64,000 nt of DNA from CBDEVH01 sp965243565. Its GTDB lineage: Bacteria; Pseudomonadota; Gammaproteobacteria; Tethybacterales; Persebacteraceae. The DNA lies in NCBI GenBank assembly GCA_965243565.1, contig OZ251571.1, positions 558,001-622,000 of the forward strand, written 5' to 3'. Under the pieces are notes generated by a model. It was not told the DNA's origin. It did no database searches and saw only the letters and a list, made by a program, of their open reading frames with translations. The translations under genes were made by a program, and so were the position numbers. Numbering within the stretch: the stretch's first letter is position 1; each line of letters begins with the position of its first letter. This document shows, piece by piece, positions 53,071 to 60,756 of the stretch.

Positions 53071-53607
53071 TTACCCTCGAAAATAACTATTGGTTCGCCG
53101 AATTTTTTTCTGTAATTGAATAATGCCAAATAGCAACGCTTCTGCGGTTGGTGGGCAACCGGGTACATAAATATCAACGGGTACGATTCTGTCACAGCCT
53201 CTGACGACTGAATAAGAATAGTGGTAATAGCCGCCGCCATTGGCGCAAGAGCCCATAGATATAACCCAACGCGGTTCGCTCATTTGGTCGTAAACTTTGC
53301 GTAAAGCAGGTGCCATTTTGTTACAAAGTGTACCGGCGATAATCATGACATCTGATTGTCTAGGGCTAGGGCGAAAAATAATGCCAAAGCGGTCTAAGTC
53401 GTAGCGAGACGCACCGGCTTGCATCATCTCGACAGCACAACAAGCCAAACCAAATGTCATGGGCCACATCGAGCCAGTACGAGCGGCATTGATTAAATCG
53501 TCTAGTTTAGTGGTTACAAATCCACGGCTTTCTAGGTTTGGTGCGATGGCTTCTAGTGGTGTTTCTAGTGACCGTCGCGTATAGTTTGAATTTTTGATTA
53601 TTCCCAT
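53071..53607 (-). CDS. nuoB: NADH-quinone oxidoreductase subunit B
   Basis: Complex I subunit that carries the N2 iron-sulfur cluster next to the quinone site. Cluster cysteines lie in GLACCAVEMM, MGSCANGGGYY and VPGCPPTAEALL. The frame is open to 53628, but the ATG at 53607 (MGIIKNSN) is preferred; it lies within the last codons of nuoA and gives a 10-nt overlap, normal for this pair. nuoC and the remaining subunits are absent downstream. Confidence 0.97.
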   Translation of the reverse strand: MGIIKNSNYTRRSLETPLEAIAPNLESRGFVTTKLDDLINAARTGSMWPMTFGLACCAVEMMQAGASRYDLDRFGIIFRPSPRQSDVMIIAGTLCNKMAPALRKVYDQMSEPRWVISMGSCANGGGYYHYSYSVVRGCDRIVPVDIYVPGCPPTAEALLFGIIQLQKKIRRTNSYFRG

Positions 53608-53975
53608 TCTAGTGCCCCTTTTTTCCATTCATAAATAAAACCAATCACTAAAATGGCTAAAAATATCATCATCGCGACAAAACCAGCAGTGCCTAAAACC
53701 CCACTTTTTAACACGACCGCCCAAGGAAAAAGAAAAGCAATTTCTAAATCGAATAGAATAAACAAAATGGCAACCAAATAGTAGCGAACGTCGAATTTCA
53801 TGCGGGCATCTTCAAACGCTTCAAAACCACATTCGTAGGGGGAATTTTTATGGGCATCAGGCGCACTAGGGCCAAGTACCATCCCCAATAAAATTGGCGC
53901 AATGCCTATACCACCTGCTACAAAAATGAACAGTAAGATAGGAAAATACTCGCTTAAAAATGAATCGCTAATCAT
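53598..53975 (-). CDS. nuoA: NADH-quinone oxidoreductase subunit A
   Basis: Small three-helix membrane subunit of complex I. The conserved loop GPSAPDAHKNSPYECGFEAF with its functionally important cysteine, followed by KFDVRYYLVAILFILFDLEIAFLFPW, is unmistakable. Length 125 residues. A minus-strand TATAAT (plus-strand ATTATA at 54004-54009) lies about 30 nt upstream and is a likely promoter. Confidence 0.97.
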   Translation of the reverse strand: MISDSFLSEYFPILLFIFVAGGIGIAPILLGMVLGPSAPDAHKNSPYECGFEAFEDARMKFDVRYYLVAILFILFDLEIAFLFPWAVVLKSGVLGTAGFVAMMIFLAILVIGFIYEWKKGALEWE

Positions 53976-54354
53976 GCAATGTTTTGATTTAAAATCACCC
54001 CAAATTATAACATTTTTTATAAGGCGACATGTGGGTTTGAATACGCTAAAATCAAAGTAAAGTCATAAAAAACGGTCATTCATACGTTCTTAAATAAAAC
54101 TTCAAATTTACTCTTTGCCTTTTCCTCGTTATAAAGAGGCATTCTGACTAATTAATAAATTCTGGTGGATAATTTATTATACTCATACAAACGCCAATTC
54201 TTGCCTATTCCACCAAGTAAAGCTGCTTGACTTGATCGCCCCCGCATGTATATGTAAGTGCTTTAACGATAAAAACGCGGATAGTTTTACTTATGATTAA
54301 ATATCATAATATGGATACCTTTATTTCAACTTTATCATCTGCTGGAGCGATTTA
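53976..54354. other. Intergenic region between nuoA and the restriction-modification island
   Basis: This 379-nt region holds the probable nuoA promoter at its left end. The rest is AT-rich with no gene, tRNA or clear repeat. A small inverted repeat (CCTC / GAGG) occurs near 54130. It may be one boundary of the acquired island, but no target-site duplication is evident. Confidence 0.5.
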
Positions 54355-55038
54355 TTATGTTTTTTTTCTCATTATAAATAAATACTTAAATCCCCTTAAA
54401 TAAAAATTATGTTTTCTTGCTCTGTAATGCCAAATTCCAGTATTTGAAGTTTGATTATGTCTTGTTACAGAAATCATATCAACTGTTTCAAAATGTCTAA
54501 TTAGTCTGTTGTAAAGTAAAAAGCCAGTAGGTGTAAATTTTCTTTTTATCCACTGATCACCAATTAACCATGCTACAATTTTTTCGTTCTTTAATATTCT
54601 TTTTATTTCAATAGCAACATTTTCTAATTCATCAAAAAATTCATCGGTTTCACAAGAAATTTTACCAATGCAATTTTTATTGTCTGAATAATTGATATTA
54701 TCTGAATAAGGCGAGTCAATAAAAACAAAATCCGCGACGTTATCATTTAATGGTAATTTTCTTGCATCAGATTGTTCAACCTCTTTTCTAACAATGTTCA
54801 AATCAAAACATTTAACTTTTCTATTTAACTCAGTAGCAACATCACAAGTAGTTCCACTTCCGCACATTGGGTCAACAACTAAGTCATTTTCTTTTGTATA
54901 TCGTTGTAATAAATTCCAAATAATAAAAGCAGGTGTAACTCCACTGTATTTATTATTCCCGTGAGGTTTGTTTCCATAATTCTGTGTTGGAAAATCCCAA
55001 AGGGTTGTTGATTCAATTATTAATTCTTGTTCTTTCAT
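54355..55038 (-). CDS. DNA methyltransferase, second of the R-M island
   Basis: Short SAM-dependent DNA methylase of 227 residues. Motif I is DLVVDPMCGSGTTCDVA, motif IV is the variant FIDSPYSDNINYSDN, and NEKIVAWLIGDQW resembles a later strand. The DSPY form differs from the TSPPY of the partner methylase, so the two may modify different bases or strands. It overlaps the nuclease gene by 4 nt. The DNA is strongly AT-rich relative to neighbouring housekeeping genes. Confidence 0.85.
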   Translation of the reverse strand: MKEQELIIESTTLWDFPTQNYGNKPHGNNKYSGVTPAFIIWNLLQRYTKENDLVVDPMCGSGTTCDVATELNRKVKCFDLNIVRKEVEQSDARKLPLNDNVADFVFIDSPYSDNINYSDNKNCIGKISCETDEFFDELENVAIEIKRILKNEKIVAWLIGDQWIKRKFTPTGFLLYNRLIRHFETVDMISVTRHNQTSNTGIWHYRARKHNFYLRGFKYLFIMRKKT

Positions 55039-55724
55039 TGCGACTTCAAAATTTTCATTAAATCATCAATAAATTTATCAAATGATTTCACTTTATTACT
55101 TTCTTCTATTTTTATTTCACTTAAAACATAACTCCCGTCCAAATCCATCTCAATAATTGCCCGACCTTTTTTTGGGGGTTCTTTATTTGTCAATGTTCCA
55201 TCTTCATCTGGTGTTACAAAATAAACCTTTATATGCTTGGTTAGTTGTTGAGAAGATAATTTTAGTTTCCAATAACCACTTTGTGCTATTCTTTCACGCA
55301 AAGTCACCTTGCTTGATAGAACAGCTATTACCCTATATGACGTTGGTTCATAAATAATAATGTCAACATCAGGTAAATGATAACCAAATTCACCATAATC
55401 TATCAACAAATTTCTTTTAATATTCGCCAACTCTTCAGGTAAATTTGTTTCTATACTTCTTTCAATTCTATTGCCATCTACTATCTTTAATCCTAAACAA
55501 TTTACCTCACGCTCAATAATATAAACAATCAGTTTCTCAAGATTTTTACCCTTAAAAGCTCTCCATGATTGTTCATGATCGCCCTCACCAAAACCATTCT
55601 TATGCAACGGTTTAGCATCAATTAATACTTGGCTCACATATTTATAAGCATTTTTTTTGTACTTTTGCTGATACTCGTTATAAATCAAGCACAAGTCTTC
55701 AAATGTAAATTTATTCATAATCAA
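55035..55724 (-). CDS. Type II restriction endonuclease (PD-(D/E)xK type, BsaWI-like)
   Basis: A 229-residue protein between two methylase genes. The probable active site is LPDVDIIIYEPTSYRVIAVLS followed by SSKVTLRERIAQSGYWK: Asp, then Ser-Ser-Lys in the place of (D/E)xK, then the LRER..Q..YWK stretch that I associate with BsaWI-type enzymes. This assignment is from motif memory and not from an alignment. It overlaps both flanking methylase genes by 4 nt. The recognition sequence cannot be deduced. Confidence 0.72.
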   Translation of the reverse strand: MIMNKFTFEDLCLIYNEYQQKYKKNAYKYVSQVLIDAKPLHKNGFGEGDHEQSWRAFKGKNLEKLIVYIIEREVNCLGLKIVDGNRIERSIETNLPEELANIKRNLLIDYGEFGYHLPDVDIIIYEPTSYRVIAVLSSKVTLRERIAQSGYWKLKLSSQQLTKHIKVYFVTPDEDGTLTNKEPPKKGRAIIEMDLDGSYVLSEIKIEESNKVKSFDKFIDDLMKILKSQ

Positions 55725-57064
55725 TTTTTTTCCATTATTAATATGTATTCAGTTGGATATATAAGTATCTTTTTATTGTTAGATGCTTTTGTGAACCTTC
55801 CTGTTTTAGGATCTCTTGTTGAAGGTAACATTTTAGATGGTATTTTTCTGTGAATAATTTTGTGAGTTTTAAATCCAATGTTTTCAAATTGTTCTTTAAA
55901 AACTTCTGCGTTTAAAATTTCAACACCCTTTAGTTTAGTGTTACCAATAACAATCGCTACTTTCCCTCCTTTTTTCAACACTCTTTTCATTTCAATAAAA
56001 CACTCTAACATATCAGCAAAATAATTACCCACTTCCATTGAAGTTTTATTATTCCCTAGTTTAGCCATAATATCATCGGCTGTTCCACTCAAAAAGTTGA
56101 TTTTTTTTCTTTCACGCGAAAAACTTCCAATAAATTTTTTTCTAAAATCAGATAGTTCTTTTAAATATCCAAACCATAATGAAGATAATTGATGTAAATC
56201 AGCATATTCATAAGAAGTTACATATGGTGGACTGGTTACAATCAAAGATGCTTTATTTATTTCGCATGGCAAATTTCTTGCGTCATTATTTTTTACTATG
56301 CGATATTTAGAAATATTGTTTTTAATATTATTGTCTAACAAATCGTCAAATTCTTTGAATTTTTTTATCATTCTTTTTACTTGCCACTCAAACTTATAGA
56401 GCGGGTCTATCTCATTTTTATTAAAATCCCGCGTGGGTTTTACGCTTTTTTGTAACCAGATTGAGCAAGATTTCAATATTTGAGCAAAAGCCACTAAGAA
56501 AAAATCTCTAATATCTGTATTTTCAATTTCAAGAATAGAGTCTAATATTATTATCAATTTATTTTTTATATGTGGTTTAAACCAGTAATCAATTCTTTCG
56601 TTTATAGGAACTCGTTCTTTTGCATTTTCAAGTTCTTTTTCAAAACCATCACTGAATTTATGTTGTAATTTGGAACTTAAATTCGAATATTCGCTTACAA
56701 GAAGATTATATATATTTGGTGTTGTTTTTACTTTTGATAGTAAAACTGCTATTTCATTTATATCTGTCCCAATGCCTATTCTTTGATTAATAATCGCTTC
56801 TATGATTGTTGTTCCGCTTCCCATAAAAGGATCAATTACAATATCCCCTTTTTCGCTATATTCATTAATTATTCTTGAGGCTAATTGTGGAATAAATTTA
56901 GCAGGATAAGTATAAAAACCATGGGTAATGTACGATGTGTCTTTTATGGTCTTATCCGCAAACGCCCAGTCATGTTCAATTGGAATCGTGGATAGTGAAT
57001 TTTTTTCTACTGGAATTGAATTTTGCATTGTTTCTCTTTCTGCTTGTGTTTCATTGTTACACAT
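55721..57064 (-). CDS. DNA methyltransferase, first of the R-M island (TSPPY type)
   Basis: SAM-dependent amino-methylase of 447 residues. An N-terminal HGFYTYPAKFIPQLASRII segment is followed by motif I (IDPFMGSGTTIIEA, near residue 80), a long target-recognition-like region of about 190 residues, and motif IV TSPPYVTSYEYAD near 285, then VAIVIGNTKLKG. TSPPY is typical of N4-cytosine methylases but not exclusive. It is first in a three-gene operon with 4-nt overlaps, encoded by AT-rich DNA, which suggests horizontal transfer. Confidence 0.88.
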   Translation of the reverse strand: MCNNETQAERETMQNSIPVEKNSLSTIPIEHDWAFADKTIKDTSYITHGFYTYPAKFIPQLASRIINEYSEKGDIVIDPFMGSGTTIIEAIINQRIGIGTDINEIAVLLSKVKTTPNIYNLLVSEYSNLSSKLQHKFSDGFEKELENAKERVPINERIDYWFKPHIKNKLIIILDSILEIENTDIRDFFLVAFAQILKSCSIWLQKSVKPTRDFNKNEIDPLYKFEWQVKRMIKKFKEFDDLLDNNIKNNISKYRIVKNNDARNLPCEINKASLIVTSPPYVTSYEYADLHQLSSLWFGYLKELSDFRKKFIGSFSRERKKINFLSGTADDIMAKLGNNKTSMEVGNYFADMLECFIEMKRVLKKGGKVAIVIGNTKLKGVEILNAEVFKEQFENIGFKTHKIIHRKIPSKMLPSTRDPKTGRFTKASNNKKILIYPTEYILIMEKN

Positions 57065-57295
57065 AACGCCCGTAGCACTAGCCTCCCACTCGCTTAATGT
57101 GATCTAATAATTGCGGGTTTTTAATATCTTCAAAATATTATAACAAGAGCATCAGCAAATGAGTTTTTTTGGGTGGATTTCCAAGACATTTTAGTTTCTT
57201 TTGTTGGGTGTTTAGATAATTTTTATTTTACCAGATTACTCGCATTGGGGATTATACAAAGGTCTTAAGTAATGAGCGGTATAGACTATTGGAAA
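57065..57295. other. Intergenic region upstream of the R-M island
   Basis: About 230 nt between the first methylase start and the end of mpl (both minus strand). It must carry the island's promoter. No control-protein gene or clear C-box is visible. Confidence 0.4.
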
Positions 57296-58648
57296 TTAAA
57301 GTAGTTCGTATTCGGTTTTTAATAGTTTAAGTAATCCGCCGTAGTCGCCATTGGACATGATGAGTATGTCATCGCCTGTTTGTGCTTGTGCTTTTATTTG
57401 CTCAATGGTAGCGGCTACCGAGGTTTCAATAAAAACGGGTTGTTGGCAGGGCTGTAGTGCTTTTTTTATCCAATCGTTGTCACAGGTGGCGATAACGACA
57501 TCGGCACCGGCTAGAGAATCGGCTATCTCATTCATAAAATAACCGGATTTCATGGTGTTGGAGCGTGGCTCAAATACAGCAATAACACGACTGTTTTTGG
57601 CTTGATTTTCTTTTAAAGCGGCAATTGTTTTGTTCATGGCGGTTGGGTGATGGGCAAAATCGTCCCAAAAACGCATGCCTTGATGGCTAAATATATGTTG
57701 TAACCGCCGTAGGGGAGGGATAAAGTTTGCAATTTTTGTATCTAGTTGGCGAATGTCCATACCGAGTGTTTCTAGGGCAATAACTGCCGCTAAAAGATTG
57801 TCGCGATTAGCCGCCCCTAATAGTGGTGGGTTGCAGCTGCATTTTAATTGCTTGTTGTCATAAATAGCGAGTGTTTGTGAGCTGGCATCCCATTGCCAAT
57901 GCCAGTGCTTGGTGTCTGCCATCCATTTAATGGGGCTGTAGTGGCCTTTGCTAAAAACGGCTTCTATGTTTTTATCGCCTGCTGGTGCAATGATGGTGCC
58001 ATTGTCGGCAACGGTGCGACAGAGGTAATGAAATTGTAGATTAATAGCATCAATGTCGGCATAAATATCGGCATGATCAAATTCTAAATTGTTAATGATG
58101 GCGATGTGTGGGTGGTAGTGTAAAAATTTTGGTCGTTTGTCAAAATAGGCACTGTCGTATTCGTCGGCTTCGATGACAAAAATATCGGAGTTGTCCGATA
58201 GCCTTGAACTGACTCCAAAGTTAGGCGCGATGCCACCCATTAAAAAACTGGGGTGTTGGCTGTATTGTTCTAATAAATAAGTGAGTAGGGTGGTGGTGGT
58301 GGTTTTGCCATGCGTGCCTGCCACGGCAATGACTTTTTTGTTAAATAAAATGGTGTCGTATAGCCATTGAGGTCCAGAAATAAATGGTCGTTGCTGATGT
58401 AGTATCGATTCCAATAAAGGGTTGCCCCGTGATATGGCGTTGCCAATGATGTATAAATCGGCGGGTCTGTTGCTGCAGCTGTCGAAATATCCGGTGTATA
58501 AAGGGCAGTTTAGTGCCTGTACTGCATCGCCCATTGGTGGGTAAAAATAGTTGTCACTGCCCGAAATGGAGAATCCTTTTTGTTGTGCCAAGCGTGCTAG
58601 CCCAGCCATAAAAGAACCGGCAATTCCTAAAAAATGTAAGTGTGCCAT
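57296..58648 (-). CDS. mpl: UDP-N-acetylmuramate:tripeptide ligase (Mpl)
   Basis: Peptidoglycan recycling ligase that attaches recovered L-Ala-D-Glu-meso-DAP to UDP-MurNAc. The Mur-ligase ATP loop is GTHGKTTTTTLL, with LEFDHADIYAD and the C-terminal RVIAVFEPRSNTMKSG typical of Mpl; HFLGIAGSFMAGLA at the N terminus separates it from MurC. Length 450 residues. It is the last gene of a minus-strand run starting with the yafS-like methyltransferase. Confidence 0.94.
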   Translation of the reverse strand: MAHLHFLGIAGSFMAGLARLAQQKGFSISGSDNYFYPPMGDAVQALNCPLYTGYFDSCSNRPADLYIIGNAISRGNPLLESILHQQRPFISGPQWLYDTILFNKKVIAVAGTHGKTTTTTLLTYLLEQYSQHPSFLMGGIAPNFGVSSRLSDNSDIFVIEADEYDSAYFDKRPKFLHYHPHIAIINNLEFDHADIYADIDAINLQFHYLCRTVADNGTIIAPAGDKNIEAVFSKGHYSPIKWMADTKHWHWQWDASSQTLAIYDNKQLKCSCNPPLLGAANRDNLLAAVIALETLGMDIRQLDTKIANFIPPLRRLQHIFSHQGMRFWDDFAHHPTAMNKTIAALKENQAKNSRVIAVFEPRSNTMKSGYFMNEIADSLAGADVVIATCDNDWIKKALQPCQQPVFIETSVAATIEQIKAQAQTGDDILIMSNGDYGGLLKLLKTEYELL

Positions 58649-58660
58649 TGCTAAAATTAA

Positions 58661-59347
58661 TTATTTAAACAACGGTTTAACGTTTGTTTCGTCTTGCATG
58701 GTTTGTAAATAAAGTGCGTGTTCAGATAGTTCGGCATCGCTTGCTAATTTAACTTTCACCGTTTTGGCGGTATAATTGGTGAGTTTGTTTTTTGTTTGTG
58801 ATAAGTCCATTGTCGCTTGTTTGCGTGTCATTAAAAAATACAGTTGGGCGAGCAGACGCGTGTCAACAATGGCACTGTGGGCATTTTGTCGTTGCTGCAA
58901 ATCAACGCCAAAGTGTCTGCATAAAGCATCAAGGTTATGGCTTTTAATGTCGTTGTTTTTTCGTGACCATGCGAGGGTGCAATTAATCGAATTGGTTGTT
59001 TGTTGCAGGTCTGGTAGGTCTAACCGTTTTAATTCAGCATTAATAAATTCTACGTCAAAGTTTGCATTGTGAATGTACAGATGAGCGTCTTGTAAAAAAT
59101 CGACGACTTGTCCGCCAATGGATGCAAATACGGGTTGGTCGGCTAAAAACTCACTGGTGAGTTTGTGTATTTGTAGTGCAGCGGCGTCGCTTTCGCGTTC
59201 GGGGTTGATATACAAATGTAAAAAACCGCCTTCTTCAGGGGGGATTGGCGTGTTGTCTTCATAGGCGATGGCCGCAATTTCGACAATACGGTGGCCTTCT
59301 TCTGGTTTTAAACCAGTGGTTTCGGTGTCTAAAAAAATACGTTTCAT
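58661..59347 (-). CDS. dnaQ: DNA polymerase III epsilon subunit (proofreading exonuclease)
   Basis: 3'-5' exonuclease of the replicative polymerase. DEDDh residues are visible: Asp7 and Glu9 (FLDTETTGL), the Asp in HNANFDVEFIN, and His/Asp in HSAIVDTRLL. The C-terminal tail beyond residue 185 would bind the alpha subunit. Length is 228 residues. It lies 6 nt after rnhA on the same strand; in E. coli the two genes are divergent neighbours. Confidence 0.96.
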   Translation of the reverse strand: MKRIFLDTETTGLKPEEGHRIVEIAAIAYEDNTPIPPEEGGFLHLYINPERESDAAALQIHKLTSEFLADQPVFASIGGQVVDFLQDAHLYIHNANFDVEFINAELKRLDLPDLQQTTNSINCTLAWSRKNNDIKSHNLDALCRHFGVDLQQRQNAHSAIVDTRLLAQLYFLMTRKQATMDLSQTKNKLTNYTAKTVKVKLASDAELSEHALYLQTMQDETNVKPLFK

Positions 59348-59353
59348 AAAAAA

Positions 59354-59818
59354 TTATAGGTTTTGAATCTGCATGCTGGCGGCTTGTGAGGCTAAAAAAT
59401 CAGCCCGTTCATTGCCGTCGTTGCCGTCGTGTCCGCGTACCCATTGCCAGTCGATGTGAATGTCGGCATTGTTAAATTTGCTATTAATGCTGTCGAGTCG
59501 CTGCCAGAGGTCAACATTTTTAACGGCAGACCCGTCTTTTTTATGAAAGTTTTGCCGCCGCCAAGCAGGTAGCCATTTTTGAATGCCATAGGATACATAT
59601 TGCGAATCGGTGTAGATGCGTATCGGACACATTTTTGTTATTGCTTCTAGGGCGTTAATGACTGCTAACATTTCCATGCGGTTGTTGGTGGTTACCGCTT
59701 CGCTGCCATAGAGTTCACGGCTTTTGTCGCCATAGTACAAAATGGCAGCCCAGCCGCCTTTGCCCGGGTTGCCTTTGCAAGATCCATCGGTATAGATTGT
59801 TACGAATGGTTTGTTCAT
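59354..59818 (-). CDS. rnhA: Ribonuclease HI
   Basis: Cleaves RNA in RNA-DNA hybrids. The catalytic acids are recognisable: Asp11 in YTDGSCKGNPG, Glu in NRMEMLAVINALE, Asp in IYTDSQYV and a final Asp in GNERADFLA. The length of 154 residues is typical. It lies between the methyltransferase gene and dnaQ with gaps of 3 and 6 nt, so all three are probably cotranscribed. Confidence 0.97.
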   Translation of the reverse strand: MNKPFVTIYTDGSCKGNPGKGGWAAILYYGDKSRELYGSEAVTTNNRMEMLAVINALEAITKMCPIRIYTDSQYVSYGIQKWLPAWRRQNFHKKDGSAVKNVDLWQRLDSINSKFNNADIHIDWQWVRGHDGNDGNERADFLASQAASMQIQNL

Positions 59819-59821
59819 TGG

Positions 59822-60553
59822 CTATATTTTACTCTTTTTGATAGTGGTTGTTTTTTCGATGGCTTGGTTTGTTACAGCCACGGCAAATCTTTTTTTGTCT
59901 TTTATCGGTTTGAAAGTAGGTTTAATCGGTCGCATGGAATGCTTGCGTTTAATGGTTTTTATCATATAAATCCCACCAGTAAGGGGCCACCACCGTTGAC
60001 CGGCTTTTTCTATCCAGCGCAACCATCGTTGTCGGTAGAGTAATTTCCAAGGTGGTAAAAAGCCAATATAGCGGCTTGCTTGTGGATTCATCTCTAATAG
60101 AGTAAGCCAGTCTTGCAGGCGAGGTGCGGCAATCCAATTTTTCTTCCATGGTGTTTTATTGGATAGTTTCAATAGACTCCACGGGTTAAATCCGACAATG
60201 ATTAATTGTCCTTCATAGCGAAGCACCCGAATGGCTTCACGCAATAAACCGTGTGGATTGTCTGATTGGTCTAAAGCGTGAGTTAGCAACACACAGTCGA
60301 TTGAATTATCGACAAACGGTAGTTGCGTCCAGTCGGCACAAATTTTTTCGCCGTCTCTATCAATAACAAGGCAATGGCGTATTGATGAGATGGAAATAAT
60401 GTTGGCATTGCAGCCCATTTGCAGCCCCAATTCGCCAATGATGGAGGGTAATAATTCTCGATAAACCGTATGCTGCTTATAGATAATCCACCGCCCAATA
60501 CTGCTATTAAACCAAGGTGCGTCAAAGCCATGTGGAAATTGTTTTTTCATCAA
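59822..60553 (-). CDS. Class I SAM-dependent methyltransferase (YafS-like)
   Basis: A 243-residue methyltransferase-like protein next to rnhA, where E. coli has yafS. The SAM-binding half shows LGLQMGCNANIISI, then FVDNSIDCVLLTHALDQSDNPHGLLREAIRVLRYEGQL, the post-motif region of this fold. The C-terminal tail is Lys/Arg-rich. Substrate unknown. Motif I is weaker than usual (QMGCNAN). Confidence 0.82.
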   Translation of the reverse strand: MMKKQFPHGFDAPWFNSSIGRWIIYKQHTVYRELLPSIIGELGLQMGCNANIISISSIRHCLVIDRDGEKICADWTQLPFVDNSIDCVLLTHALDQSDNPHGLLREAIRVLRYEGQLIIVGFNPWSLLKLSNKTPWKKNWIAAPRLQDWLTLLEMNPQASRYIGFLPPWKLLYRQRWLRWIEKAGQRWWPLTGGIYMIKTIKRKHSMRPIKPTFKPIKDKKRFAVAVTNQAIEKTTTIKKSKI

Positions 60554-60651
60554 TGGTGATTATATCTTTACCCGATTGCTTATCTGATTAAAAAATACAT
60601 GAAATGCTGATTTTGTGAAAATGATGGGGCATATTGCCTTGTATAAACGTA

Positions 60652-60717
60652 TTGTGTAAAACACACAAACCTTGAAGCGTTTACCCTATTAAACGGCTAA
60701 AATAAACGGCTAAAAAT
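60652..60717 (+). promoter_or_regulatory. Repeats upstream of gyrA
   Basis: An inverted repeat TTGTGT / ACACAA (60652-60668) is followed by two adjacent 13-bp direct repeats, AAACGGCTAAAAT and AAACGGCTAAAAA, at 60691-60703 and 60704-60716. They lie 40-105 nt before the gyrA GTG and are candidate control sites. Confidence 0.4.
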
Positions 60718-60756
60718 GGTAAAATTAGCCTTTATAAACCCCTCATAGATTGATAA

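Noticed and set aside
53976..54354. Possible tRNA remnant or attachment site at the edge of the R-M island
   Set aside because: No cloverleaf, no direct repeat flanking the island and no integrase gene were found.
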